A stretch of DNA of 10,788 nucleotides from Candidatus Bathyarchaeota archaeon (GCA_030668645.1 DAOVFC010000008.1:1-10788), one strand, 5' to 3'; shown: positions 1 through 7,608, counted from the first letter of the stretch. Numbers and translations are program-made. The notes: generated by a model not told the origin, from the letters alone.

Positions 1-704
1 GCGTACATTGATTCTGGGTGCTCGTGAGGACTCGGCTTGGCGAGAAAAAGTATCGCAGCTTTCTCAAAATCCCCTTTAACGATAGTTTTTCCAACCAAAT
101 GTGTAATTGGACGCACTGTGCCGAAACGTTGGTGACCGAAAAAATTTGGAACGCCGCCAACTTCTTCAAGCTCTTCTATGTTTCTTGTTACGCGTTTTTT
201 AACAACGGGTTTCGGATGTTTTATCGTTCTGATTACTATGTGAAACTGGTTTCCCAAGAGGAAGTAGGATGAAATCTTGCTGTGAAAATAGCCTAACGGG
301 CGAACTGTTACGTCTTTCACCTGAACTTTCTGAAGCTCTTCAGCCGACACACCTTCAATCGTGATGTGTTGTGCGGTGATTGCTTTCGCATCCTTTATCC
401 CTGCTATGTGAATTCGTCCCATGCCTATGCCTAACTGCTGAGCAACAGCCTTTATCGCCATGAAAGTGTCCCAGTTCCGCTTGACTAAAACACAAAGCAG
501 ATAGCGGTTTCCAGCGAGATGACAACCTAACGGTAAACGCTTAGCCTTTCCCCTATTTTGATTTATCTCAGCCTTAGAACCGTCAACCAGCACCTCTTCA
601 ACCACGAAATCTTCAACAGATTGTCGGATAACTCCACCTACGCCTAGTGAATGTGTAGCATAGACTTCGATGCCGATGAGCTTCTCCAATCTGGGAACAA
701 GCAA
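1..704 (-). CDS. truD: tRNA pseudouridine synthase TruD, C-terminus cut by window edge
   Basis: TruD converts a uridine of tRNA (U13 in bacteria) to pseudouridine. The frame is open from a stop at 747-749 to the left edge and shows the family hallmarks: GVGGVIRQSVEDFVVEE near the N-terminus, the catalytic motif AGIKDAKAITAQ with its Asp at about residue 105, and NFFGHQRFG at about residues 187-195. About 234 codons are present and the rest lies beyond position 1. No ATG is available near the expected N-terminus. The TTG at 702-704 is chosen because it gives a family-like N-terminus (LVPRLEKLIGIEVYAT) and follows an AAGG ribosome-binding stretch by 7 bases. It starts 11 bases after the pth2 stop, so it is the last gene seen of the cdc48 operon. 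Identity is firm; the exact start is less certain. Confidence 0.93.
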   Translation of the reverse strand, partial: MLVPRLEKLIGIEVYATHSLGVGGVIRQSVEDFVVEEVLVDGSKAEINQNRGKAKRLPLGCHLAGNRYLLCVLVKRNWDTFMAIKAVAQQLGIGMGRIHIAGIKDAKAITAQHITIEGVSAEELQKVQVKDVTVRPLGYFHSKISSYFLLGNQFHIVIRTIKHPKPVVKKRVTRNIEELEEVGGVPNFFGHQRFGTVRPITHLVGKTIVKGDFEKAAILFLAKPSPHEHPESMY

Positions 705-715
705 AGCTGTGCCTT

Positions 716-1078
716 CTAAAGGAGAGGAAGTGAAGCAGTTATTATATCAATTTTTTCAGTTGGCGCCGGACCGATTCCTAAGCAAGTTATTGTCCCTGGA
801 GGAACTTCTGTTAGACCTCTGTCAGTGATCAATACGCACGGCAACGCCAGCTCTTTCACCTGTTTTTCCAGTTCCAGCAGTTCCTTCTCATTTTCTACTT
901 TAACAGCTATTTTGCATTGCCCCTCTTTCACCCATGCCTTCCACCATCGTTTATTATGCTTACGTGCCTCCTCACCTGCTGAAACCGCAGCGTGCCCAGC
1001 CTGTGCCGCAATTTTTCCCTTACTCATTTTCAGGTCGGAACGAAAAACGATCACTTGCTTGTAGTTGAACTCGGACAT
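716..1078 (-). CDS. pth2: Peptidyl-tRNA hydrolase, Pth2 type
   Basis: Pth2 cleaves the ester bond of peptidyl-tRNAs released from stalled ribosomes and so recycles tRNA in the cytosol. The 120-residue length is typical of the archaeal enzyme. The N-terminal signature KMSKGKIAAQAGHAAVSA (residues 17-34, with Lys20, Lys22 and His29) and the C-terminal segment from ITDRGLTEVPPGTITCLGIGPAP are those of the Pth2 family, including the conserved Asp86 and Thr residues near 96-98. The start is ATG at 1078. An AAAGG-like stretch lies just upstream, but close to the ATG. It sits 35 bases after the geranylgeranyl reductase stop and 11 bases before truD, matching a common archaeal pairing of tRNA-quality genes. 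Nothing odd is visible in the protein. Confidence 0.95.
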   Translation of the reverse strand: MSEFNYKQVIVFRSDLKMSKGKIAAQAGHAAVSAGEEARKHNKRWWKAWVKEGQCKIAVKVENEKELLELEKQVKELALPCVLITDRGLTEVPPGTITCLGIGPAPTEKIDIITASLPLL

Positions 1079-1113
1079 GCCTTTTCAACGCTTCTTTCAG
1101 TTTATTCGCAGAT

Positions 1114-2340
1114 TTAAGGGTTCGCAGACAAATGTAAGGCAAGAAAATAGAAAAGGGCCATAAACATTTTTGGATTCCGCAAGATGTGTAAAAGAGATCT
1201 GCCTTGAAAATCTATGTCTTCAACTTTGTCAATAACTTTGTCTAAACCAAGTTTTGTGCAAAATGCAATTGCATCGTCGATTTTATCATCAGACATTGCG
1301 TCAAGCGTTTTCCTCATCCGCAACATAACGTTTACATCAAAGCCAAGCGTTTCGTTGCATCGTTTCTGATACGCACTCAAGAATTGTGAAGATAAATCGT
1401 TTCTTTGCAAACCTTCGTGCACGATTTTTGCGGCGATATCTGCACAAGTCATTCCGAAAATTACGCCTCCGCCTGTGGAGGGCTTAACCTGCGAGGCTAC
1501 GTCGCCAACTGCTAGAAAGCCGTTCGAATAACTTTTTGAAATGGGTCCTCCAAGTGTTATTGGGTGAAAAGAAATCTTGCAGATTTTTGCTGCGCGCAGT
1601 TTTTTGGATGCGGCTGGATGCTTAAGCATAAGCCTTTGCAGAAGCTCCTTCGGTTTTCCGGTTTTTGTAGCCAATCCAACTTTTGCTCTTCCGTCAAGCT
1701 TAGGAATCAGCCATGCGTAAAAACCCGGAGCGTAACCTTTTCCGAGGAATACTTCAACAATGTCTGTTTCTAGGTCCTTTACATTCTCAACTTCTGCTTG
1801 CACAGCATTCACAATCATGCGACGGTTAAGCGTGGACAAGCCGGTCTGCCTCAAAATTCTTGAAGAGATTCCTTCGGCGTCTATAACGATTTTAGTTGAG
1901 AATCTCTTTTCAGTCTTCGCGTTATGCCTAACAACAACACCTTTCACCAAACCATTCTCAATTATTAAAGACGTAACTCTTGAATTGAAGAGATGGTGTG
2001 CTCCAGCATCTTCTGCAATCCCTGCAATGTATTTATCGAAAAGAACACGGTTAACCACGCATGTTACCGGCGAAGAAAAGCGAACAGAGAATTTTTTGCC
2101 TTTTGGAGAGTGAAAGACTGCTCCGTAAAACGTGTTTTCAACTATTTCTGCCGGTAGAGGATATAATCTCAGAAGTTTCAAGCCTTTGAGGCTTAAGTGA
2201 CCGGCGCAGTGTGATGGAACGCCAATCTCACTGTGCTCCTCAAAAACGTTCACGTCAGCGCCGAGTTTTGCCAGCTTCAAAGCTGAAAAGGAGCCGCAGG
2301 GTCCGCCTCCAACAACAACCACATCTGAAAAAGGCTTCAT
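1114..2340 (-). CDS. Geranylgeranyl reductase family FAD enzyme (archaeal lipid saturation)
   Basis: This is a flavoprotein of the geranylgeranyl reductase family, which in archaea saturates the double bonds of digeranylgeranylglycerol lipids at the membrane face. In the 408-residue product (numbered from the ATG at 2340) the FAD Rossmann motif VVVVGGGPCGS starts at about residue 7. A cysteine-containing GVPSHCAGH segment follows near residue 41, then PGFYAWLIPK near 205, and the second FAD motif GDVASQVKPSTGGGV near 279. An upstream in-frame GTG at 2358 would add six residues, but the ATG places the Rossmann strand where the family has it; neither start has a clear ribosome-binding site. The gene follows the winged-helix-like ORF by 39 bases and precedes pth2 by 35. 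Family membership is firm; assignment to archaeol phospholipids rather than another isoprenoid is inferred from the archaeal setting. Confidence 0.88.
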   Translation of the reverse strand: MKPFSDVVVVGGGPCGSFSALKLAKLGADVNVFEEHSEIGVPSHCAGHLSLKGLKLLRLYPLPAEIVENTFYGAVFHSPKGKKFSVRFSSPVTCVVNRVLFDKYIAGIAEDAGAHHLFNSRVTSLIIENGLVKGVVVRHNAKTEKRFSTKIVIDAEGISSRILRQTGLSTLNRRMIVNAVQAEVENVKDLETDIVEVFLGKGYAPGFYAWLIPKLDGRAKVGLATKTGKPKELLQRLMLKHPAASKKLRAAKICKISFHPITLGGPISKSYSNGFLAVGDVASQVKPSTGGGVIFGMTCADIAAKIVHEGLQRNDLSSQFLSAYQKRCNETLGFDVNVMLRMRKTLDAMSDDKIDDAIAFCTKLGLDKVIDKVEDIDFQGRSLLHILRNPKMFMALFYFLALHLSANP

Positions 2341-2379
2341 GAAGTTACACGCTAACACGCTGGCAAAATCAAGCTATTT

Positions 2380-2607
2380 TCATTCTATAAGCTCGATACG
2401 TCTTTTTCCTCGAGATAGTGATGATGTATGAATTTTTCCGCCGATCTCCAAACGCATCAACAACTCGTTGCAGTCTTTGAAACCGATGTCTTTTAGTTCA
2501 TCCTTCAAAGCGCTGAAAAGATCTGCATCCGTCATGGTGCCTTTCCTTTTCAAGATTTCCAGTAAAACATAGTGTGCTGGACGTGCCTTCCAAGTTTTAA
2601 TGGTCAT
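2380..2607 (-). CDS. Small winged-helix-like protein between cdc48 and the lipid reductase, unknown function
   Basis: I do not recognise a named family. The 75-residue product has three predicted helices (about residues 9-22, 26-36 and 44-54), then a short basic hairpin-like end (SLSRGKRRIELIE), the pattern of a small winged helix. It has no cysteines for metal, no signal peptide and no membrane segment. The ATG at 2607 is preferred over an in-frame TTG at 2625, because AGAGGT lies 6 bases upstream of the ATG and the TTG would overlap the end of cdc48. It begins 10 bases after the cdc48 stop, so it is almost surely translated from the cdc48 transcript. A DNA- or RNA-binding or protein-interaction role is possible, but the sequence does not decide this. 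Confidence 0.72.
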   Translation of the reverse strand: MTIKTWKARPAHYVLLEILKRKGTMTDADLFSALKDELKDIGFKDCNELLMRLEIGGKIHTSSLSRGKRRIELIE

Positions 2608-2617
2608 GGCTATACCT

Positions 2618-4789
2618 CTAAGCAACCGGTGTTGCGGGTTTTTGCACCTGCCAAAGCTGTTTCACAAACCCTTTGTACCATTTCTCCATGTCAGCCGAGA
2701 CTGAAGGTCCGATTCTTTTCATGGCTTCTTGGAAATCCTTCAACGTTACTTCCTTAGTGTTCATATCATTTCTCAGTGCGTTCATGGCGGCTTCTCTGCA
2801 AAGAGCCTCAATGTCGGCACCTGAATAGTTCTTTGTTAGGCTGGCTAGATGTGTTAACTCTACATTCTTTGATAGCGGCATATCCTTAGTGTAAATCTTG
2901 AAGATTTGAAGGCGGCCTTTTTCCTTCGGCTCGGGCACGTATATCAACCTGTCGAATCTTCCTGGACGAAGTATCGCCGGGTCCACGATGTCCGGTCTAT
3001 TCGTAGCAGCTATGATGACTATGTCTTCCAACGTTATGATTCCGTCCATTTCGGTTAAAAGTTGACTGATAACGCGTTCTGTTACGCCGCTGTCCGCGAA
3101 ACCCAAGCCTCTGCGAGGCATAAGCGAGTCTACCTCATCGAAGAATATCACGGATGGGGCGGCCATTCTGGCTTTTCTGAAGACTTCTCTTATAGCCTTC
3201 TCCGATTCGCCAACCCATTTTGAAAATACCTCTGGACCCTTGATTGTTATGAAGTTGGCTTCGCTTTCCGTTGCAACAGCCCTAGCTAGAAGCGTTTTGC
3301 CGCAGCCTGGAGGTCCATAGAGTAGGATTCCTTTCGGAGGTCTTATTCCGACTTTTTTAAAGATTTCAGGTGTCTTTAATGGCCATTCAACTGCTTCCTT
3401 GAGCTCTTGCTTGACTTCTTCCAATCCGCCTATGTCTTCCCAGTGAACAGTCGGCACTTCGATGTATACTTCGCGCATGGCTGTCGGCGTTATCTCCTTG
3501 TAAGCGTTGATGAAGTCCTCCATTCTCACATCCATTTTCTCCAGTACACTCGGCGGTACGCGTTCCTCCTCAAGATTTATTTGAGGCAAATACCTGCGTA
3601 GGGCTTTCATGGCTGTTTCTCTGCACAAGGCTGCTACGTCTGCGCCGGTGTATCCATGGCTCATCGCACACAGTTTTTTCAGGTCGACATCTTCTGCCAA
3701 GGGCATCCCACGGGTGTGGATTTGTAATGTTTCGTATCTGGCTTTTTTGTCAGGCACCCCTATCTCGATTTCTCTGTCGAATCTGCCCGGTCTGCGAAGC
3801 GCAGGGTCTAGGGCATCCGGTCTGTTTGTAGCGCCTATCACTATGACGTTTCCTCTTCCGGACAAGCCGTCCATCAAGGCGAGAAGTTGTGCAACCACGC
3901 GTCTCTCCACCTCACCAGTGACTTCCTCACGTTTAGGCGCTATCGCATCCAGTTCATCGATAAATATAATGCTAGGTGCGTTCTTTTGGCCTTGTTGAAA
4001 GATTTCCCTGAGTCTCGCCTCAGATTCTCCGTAGAACTTGCTCATTATTTCAGGACCGTTTATTGAGAAGAAGTTTGCTTCGGATTCGTTCGCAACGGCT
4101 CTTGCTAGAAGTGTTTTGCCGCAGCCGGGGGGTCCGTGAAGTAGCACTCCCTTTGGGGGTTCTATTCCGAGTCTCTGGAAAAGTTCTGGATGCCTCATTG
4201 GAAGTTCAACCATCTCTCTCACCCTCTGGATTTCCTCGTGTAATCCTCCGATGTCCTCGTACGTTGTTCTGGGCAGTCCTCTTCCTTCAGGTGTTGGTTC
4301 GTTTAAGATGCTTAATCTCGTTTCCGCTGTGACTTTCACGATGCCGTGTGGACGTATCTTTGTCACCGTGAACGGTATTGCGTGTCCAAGCATCATCACC
4401 AGGGTTGTATCGCCTTCCATGAGTGTTCTTTCCATAAGCCTGTTTCTAACAAAATTTGTGAAGTCTTCGTCAACGTTAAGCCTCATGTCCACGGGTGCCA
4501 AAGTAACGTTTAGTGCACCTTTCACTTTAGCAGGTTTAATCACCACGTACTCGTTTATGGCTACACCCGCGTTTTTCCGTGTGAAACCGTCTATGCGGAT
4601 TATTTCACGGTTTTGGTCTTCGCTGTAGGCTGGCCAGGCTATGGCTGAGGTTGTTCTTTTACCCACTATTTCTATCACGTCGCCCGCAGATATTCCCAGC
4701 TTCTGCATCGTCTGCTGATCTACGCGGGCTATGCCCCTTCCAACATCTCGCTGCCTTGCGTCGCCGACACGTAACTGCACCTCACTCAC
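2618..4789 (-). CDS. cdc48: Cdc48/VAT AAA+ unfoldase with two ATPase rings
   Basis: This is a hexameric ATP-driven unfoldase of the p97/Cdc48/VAT family that extracts or unfolds proteins, often for the proteasome. The 723 residues hold a substrate-binding N domain (about 1-170), D1 and D2. D1 has Walker A GPPGCGKT at 219-226, Walker B IIFIDELD with Asp278-Glu279, sensor ATNRPD and arginine fingers in RRPGRFDR. D2 has Walker A at 492-499, Walker B VIFFDEVD with Asp551-Glu552 and ILRPGRFDR. D1 pore loop KFYGESE and D2 KWVGESE are typical. The start is GTG at 4789, fitting the usual N-terminus. It heads the minus-strand operon and has its own TATA box 52 bases upstream. The C-terminus ends KPATPVA with no HbYX proteasome-docking tail. 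Both ATPase sites look intact. Confidence 0.96.
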   Translation of the reverse strand: MSEVQLRVGDARQRDVGRGIARVDQQTMQKLGISAGDVIEIVGKRTTSAIAWPAYSEDQNREIIRIDGFTRKNAGVAINEYVVIKPAKVKGALNVTLAPVDMRLNVDEDFTNFVRNRLMERTLMEGDTTLVMMLGHAIPFTVTKIRPHGIVKVTAETRLSILNEPTPEGRGLPRTTYEDIGGLHEEIQRVREMVELPMRHPELFQRLGIEPPKGVLLHGPPGCGKTLLARAVANESEANFFSINGPEIMSKFYGESEARLREIFQQGQKNAPSIIFIDELDAIAPKREEVTGEVERRVVAQLLALMDGLSGRGNVIVIGATNRPDALDPALRRPGRFDREIEIGVPDKKARYETLQIHTRGMPLAEDVDLKKLCAMSHGYTGADVAALCRETAMKALRRYLPQINLEEERVPPSVLEKMDVRMEDFINAYKEITPTAMREVYIEVPTVHWEDIGGLEEVKQELKEAVEWPLKTPEIFKKVGIRPPKGILLYGPPGCGKTLLARAVATESEANFITIKGPEVFSKWVGESEKAIREVFRKARMAAPSVIFFDEVDSLMPRRGLGFADSGVTERVISQLLTEMDGIITLEDIVIIAATNRPDIVDPAILRPGRFDRLIYVPEPKEKGRLQIFKIYTKDMPLSKNVELTHLASLTKNYSGADIEALCREAAMNALRNDMNTKEVTLKDFQEAMKRIGPSVSADMEKWYKGFVKQLWQVQKPATPVA

Positions 4790-4840
4790 TTAGAACCATC
4801 TCTTTGAAATTTATTACTCAGTCGAAACAAGTTTCATTCA

Positions 4841-4848
4841 TATATAAA
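4841..4848 (-). promoter_or_regulatory. TATA box of the cdc48 operon
   Basis: On the minus strand the bases read TTTATATA, preceded by an A-rich stretch that could serve as BRE. A start site about 26 bases downstream would give a leader of roughly 30 bases before the GTG of cdc48. The element lies about 10 bases after the aEF-1beta stop, so cdc48 can be transcribed apart from the translation genes upstream. Confidence 0.6.
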
Positions 4849-4857
4849 TGTTTAAGT

Positions 4858-5133
4858 TTATCTGCTGATCCTTCGAACCATAACCGATTGCACTTGGCTG
4901 ATTTCGCCTATTTGTACAAGATTGCTTTCAAGCTTATCAAGCACGCCGGTTTTATCTTCCGGAATTTTTATGTGCGCTATCAAGGCGTTCAAGCCGAAGG
5001 CTATCGGTTCTTCCCCGAACCCATAGATTGAAGCAAACTCCGGCAGACATCCCTCAATCTTCTCTCTCAACTCGTTAAAGTCGACCGTTATGTCCACCGG
5101 AAATATCTTGTAAGAGACCACGACGCTTCCCAT
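4858..5133 (-). CDS. ef1b: Translation elongation factor aEF-1beta
   Basis: aEF-1beta is the nucleotide exchange factor that reloads aEF-1alpha with GTP during translation elongation. The 91-residue length and the single ferredoxin-like domain match the archaeal family. It starts MGSVVVSYKIFPVD, carries the central EEPIAFGLNALIAHIKIPED segment in two parts around residues 41-60, and ends with a GEISQVQSVMVRR strand close to the family's usual IEGVxSVEV end. The ATG at 5133 is preceded by GGAG at 5144-5147, 10 bases upstream. It follows the zinc-ribbon gene by 19 bases, an arrangement widespread in archaea, and the two are likely co-transcribed from the promoter near 5380. Confidence 0.95.
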   Translation of the reverse strand: MGSVVVSYKIFPVDITVDFNELREKIEGCLPEFASIYGFGEEPIAFGLNALIAHIKIPEDKTGVLDKLESNLVQIGEISQVQSVMVRRISR

Positions 5134-5152
5134 TTTCGACTTCTCCTATGTT

Positions 5153-5338
5153 TTATGGTCCTATAAAACCGCATTTAGGACATTTATACAGGCGACCGAA
5201 CTTTCTGCACTTTTCGCAACGCCTTATCAGAATTTCTCCACAGTTTGGGCACAGAAACTTCGTTGCCTCAGCGCCCGGCGGAATCGGTTTACCACAGCTT
5301 GTGCATGTGAGCAGTTTAAGCACAGTCCTCTCAGTCAT
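5153..5338 (-). CDS. Small zinc-ribbon RNA-binding-type protein paired with aEF-1beta
   Basis: This 61-residue protein has four CxxC knuckles: Cys12/15, Cys30/33 (CPNCG), Cys41/44 and Cys53/56 (CPKCG), which would form two zinc sites. The family (COG2888-like, related to haloarchaeal HVO_2753) is described as a predicted zinc-ribbon RNA-binding protein linked to translation, and it habitually lies directly upstream of the aEF-1beta gene, as here with a 19-base gap. The start is ATG at 5338 with GAGGA at 5345-5349 just upstream. It is the first gene of a two-gene unit with a TATA candidate at 5378-5386. Its molecular role is not established by the sequence; basic residues between the knuckles (RRCEKCRKFGRLYK) fit nucleic-acid binding. 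Confidence 0.9.
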   Translation of the reverse strand: MTERTVLKLLTCTSCGKPIPPGAEATKFLCPNCGEILIRRCEKCRKFGRLYKCPKCGFIGP

Positions 5339-5377
5339 TGTGATTCCTCGATGTGGGTTTGTAAGTTGTCAGACTCC

Positions 5378-5386
5378 CTTATATCT
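5378..5386 (-). promoter_or_regulatory. TATA box of the zinc-ribbon/aEF-1beta unit
   Basis: The minus strand reads AGATATAAG here, about 44 bases before the ATG at 5338. A start site near 5356 would leave a leader of about 18 bases that still contains the GAGGA ribosome-binding site. Assignment is by position and sequence only. Confidence 0.5.
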
Positions 5387-5420
5387 TGTATGTTTTGTCG
5401 TTGAAAACACGTTTCGCAAG

Positions 5421-5428
5421 TTTATTAT
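5421..5428 (+). promoter_or_regulatory. Candidate TATA box of fen1
   Basis: TTTATTAT lies 34 bases ahead of the TTG start of fen1 and would give a leader of about 12 bases containing GGTG (5453-5456). The match is weaker than the cdc48 box. It shares the 123-base region with the divergent zinc-ribbon promoter. Confidence 0.4.
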
Positions 5429-5461
5429 TGCACCTCCACGCTGATATTTCACGGTGTCGTC

Positions 5462-6496
5462 TTGGGCGTAAACCTGCGCGGCATAGTTCGAAAAACAGCG
5501 ACTAAACTGAAGGATTTAAACGGAAAATCCATCGCCATAGACGCTTACAACGCCTTGTACCAGTTTCTAGCCATAATTCGGCAGCCGAACGGCACCCCGC
5601 TGAAAGATAGAACCGGAAAAGTAACAAGTCATCTAAGCGGTCTCCTTTACCGAACAAGCAACCTCGTGGAGATGGGAATCAAACCAATATACGTTTTTGA
5701 CGGGGTTCCTCCAGCGCTGAAGGAGGTTGAAATAAAGAGGCGCAGGAAAGCCAAAGAAGAAGCACTGATAAGGTATGAGAAAGCCTTGAAAGAGGGGAGG
5801 ATTAAAGAGGCACGCACATATGCACAAGCGACGTCACGCCTGAAGGACTACATGGCAGAGGACAGCAAACGACTGTTGAATCTGATGGGAATCCCATGGG
5901 TTCAAGCCCCGAGCGAAGGGGAAGCCCAAGCAGCTCACATAGTCAAACGTGGAGACGCAGACTACTGTGCAAGTCAAGATTACGACAGCCTACTTTTCGG
6001 CGCTCCCAGACTAGTGAGAAATGTGACAATTTCCGGAAGAAGGAAACTTCCAAGAAAAAACGTCTACGTTGAAGTGACTCCCGAAATAGTTGAGCTGGAA
6101 CAGGTTCTAAAGGAATGTGGAATAACCTACGAACAACTGGTTGACATAGGCATGCTGATAGGAACAGACTTCAACCCCGAAGGCGTAAAGGGTTTAGGAC
6201 CGAAAACAGCCCTGAAGATGATAAAGGAGTTCGGAAACCTAGAAAACGCTTTGCCACATCTGAAAAACGCGGAGTTTCCAGTTGAACCGCAGAGAATTAG
6301 AGAGATATTCTTGCATCCGAAGGTAACGGATAATTACAGAATAGAATGGAGAGAACTCGACGTACAAGGCGTAATAAGCTTCATCTGCAGACAGAGAGAC
6401 TTCTCGGAAGACCGTGTTCGAAAAACCTTGGATAAGATGCAAAAGGGCGCTGAGAAGCATAAAGGAGAAACGACATTGGAACGATGGTTCCAGTGA
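5462..6496 (+). CDS. fen: Flap endonuclease FEN1
   Basis: FEN1 removes 5' flaps during Okazaki-fragment maturation and long-patch repair, and is tethered to the PCNA clamp. The 344-residue protein has the N-terminal and internal XPG nuclease regions with all metal ligands: Asp27, Asp80 (VFDG), Glu152 and Glu154 (SEGEAQ), Asp173 and Asp175 (SQDYDS) and Asp236 (GTDFN). The helix-hairpin-helix GVKGLGPKTA follows at about 241-250. The start is TTG at 5462: it gives the family N-terminus MGVNLRG, whose Gly2 is conserved, and has GGTG 5 bases upstream. The C-terminus ends TTLERWFQ, a PCNA-binding-like motif in which the position usually held by Gln is Glu336. It diverges from the zinc-ribbon gene and runs toward the methyltransferase gene with 125 bases between. 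Confidence 0.96.
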   Translation: MGVNLRGIVRKTATKLKDLNGKSIAIDAYNALYQFLAIIRQPNGTPLKDRTGKVTSHLSGLLYRTSNLVEMGIKPIYVFDGVPPALKEVEIKRRRKAKEEALIRYEKALKEGRIKEARTYAQATSRLKDYMAEDSKRLLNLMGIPWVQAPSEGEAQAAHIVKRGDADYCASQDYDSLLFGAPRLVRNVTISGRRKLPRKNVYVEVTPEIVELEQVLKECGITYEQLVDIGMLIGTDFNPEGVKGLGPKTALKMIKEFGNLENALPHLKNAEFPVEPQRIREIFLHPKVTDNYRIEWRELDVQGVISFICRQRDFSEDRVRKTLDKMQKGAEKHKGETTLERWFQ

Positions 6497-6581
6497 GTTT
6501 CCGTTCGAGTATGTTATTTGCGCTTTCTGAAAATCTTGACACCATCCATTCGTAGAGGTTAATCCGTTTTGCAGTTTGCTG

Positions 6582-6589
6582 TTTATATA
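6582..6589 (+). promoter_or_regulatory. TATA box of the methyltransferase gene
   Basis: TTTATATA is a strong archaeal TATA match. A start site 25 bases downstream falls near 6610, after the ATG at 6595 and before the GTG at 6622. The element therefore helps decide the translation start of the next gene. Confidence 0.6.
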
Positions 6590-6621
6590 CCAAAATGGCA
6601 TGTTTGATTTTAGGGGTCGTC

Positions 6622-7608
6622 GTGAAGGAGCATCCGATTTACAAGAAGGTTGAGCAATGGGAGATTTACGATCGATTGGCTGGAAGCGGAGTTTATGCGG
6701 ATGCTGACAAGGAGTTTCTTCCAGCAGAACGATACGACTGGACTCTTCTCACCGAAATCGAGCTATTCAGAAGCGCAGTTAAGGGCTGCGAGAAAGTTTT
6801 GGACATCGGTTGCGGCACAGGCCACCCGTCACTGTACATAGCAAAGGATGTTGGATCAATTATCGGAATCGATAAGTCAGAGAGGATGATTAAAATAGCA
6901 AAAAATAGGCTGAGGCGAAACAAGGCAGGCAACGTAGCCTTTGAGGTTGGAAAAGCGGAAAGCCTGAAGTTTTCCGACGAAAGTTTTGACGCTGTTATTC
7001 TGTGTGGTTCATTAGCAACTTTCTCACACAAGAAAAAATGTCTCGGTGAGATTAAACGAGTGTTAAAGAAAGGTGGAAAGGTCGCTTGCATAGAGGAGAA
7101 CTGGCTGTACCAGTCAACCCGCAAAAGGCGCTTTGAAGGAGAAGGCGTTTTTGTCTTGACAAGGAAAGGTTTGATAAGGTACCGCTACGTTAGGCGTTCA
7201 CTGCATCCTCACAAGGAAACAGATTATCGCTGCATCATTGACTCAGCGAGCATTCTTGGAAAAAAGTTGCTGTTAAACCGCTGTTTCTTTGAGCGCAAGA
7301 CCTTGAAAGCAGAAATGAGCATCGAGGAGGTTGAACAGCACTGCGACGAGATCGAATACGACGAGCAAGAGAACTTCGACGCAGAAACCATTGCTTGTCT
7401 CTTCGCAGAAAACGGATTTGAAGACGTAATTGTGAGCGGATACGGAATGATGTACGACTTACTGAACAGTACGGGCTTAGTCGACAAAATGTCGTCTTAC
7501 ATGAAAGAGTTAAGCAGAGCAGAAGCGATTTTTTCGGCACTTCTTGATCCGCAAAAAACAGAAATGTTATTTCTCACCTGCAAGTCTAACTCAACCACTA
7601 GCCCATAA
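6622..7608 (+). CDS. Class I SAM-dependent methyltransferase with long C-terminal extension, substrate unknown
   Basis: The 328-residue product holds a Rossmann methyltransferase fold of the UbiE/Methyltransf_11 type. Motif I VLDIGCGTG is at 59-67, the acidic ribose-binding residue is Asp84 in GIDKS, the adenine-side motif GKAESLKF is at 110-117, and FDAVILCGSLATFSH follows at 122-136. From about residue 165 to 328 the sequence is not part of the core fold. It includes a basic patch (RKGLIRYRYVRR) and a strongly acidic stretch (EEVEQHCDEIEYDEQENFDAE within 235-255). An ATG at 6595 would add nine residues, but it lies only 6 bases after a TATA box, whereas GTG 6622 has AGGGGT just upstream. 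The neighbours give no clear substrate, and a nearby fen1 is not informative. Confidence 0.82.
   Translation: MKEHPIYKKVEQWEIYDRLAGSGVYADADKEFLPAERYDWTLLTEIELFRSAVKGCEKVLDIGCGTGHPSLYIAKDVGSIIGIDKSERMIKIAKNRLRRNKAGNVAFEVGKAESLKFSDESFDAVILCGSLATFSHKKKCLGEIKRVLKKGGKVACIEENWLYQSTRKRRFEGEGVFVLTRKGLIRYRYVRRSLHPHKETDYRCIIDSASILGKKLLLNRCFFERKTLKAEMSIEEVEQHCDEIEYDEQENFDAETIACLFAENGFEDVIVSGYGMMYDLLNSTGLVDKMSSYMKELSRAEAIFSALLDPQKTEMLFLTCKSNSTTSP

Noticed and set aside
18..272. Plus-strand ORF of 84 codons at the left edge
   Set aside because: The minus strand here encodes the conserved TruD motifs NFFGHQRFG and THLVGKTIVKGDFEKA, so this is a shadow.
3609..4628. Several plus-strand ORFs of 89-129 codons inside cdc48
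   Set aside because: They are Ser/Leu-rich shadows of a strongly conserved ATPase gene on the other strand, with no ribosome-binding sites or domains.
6239..6601. Long minus-strand ORF of 120 codons antisense to the fen1 end
   Set aside because: It overlaps a confident gene almost entirely, its protein has no family-like features, and the cover is a by-product of fen1 codon use.
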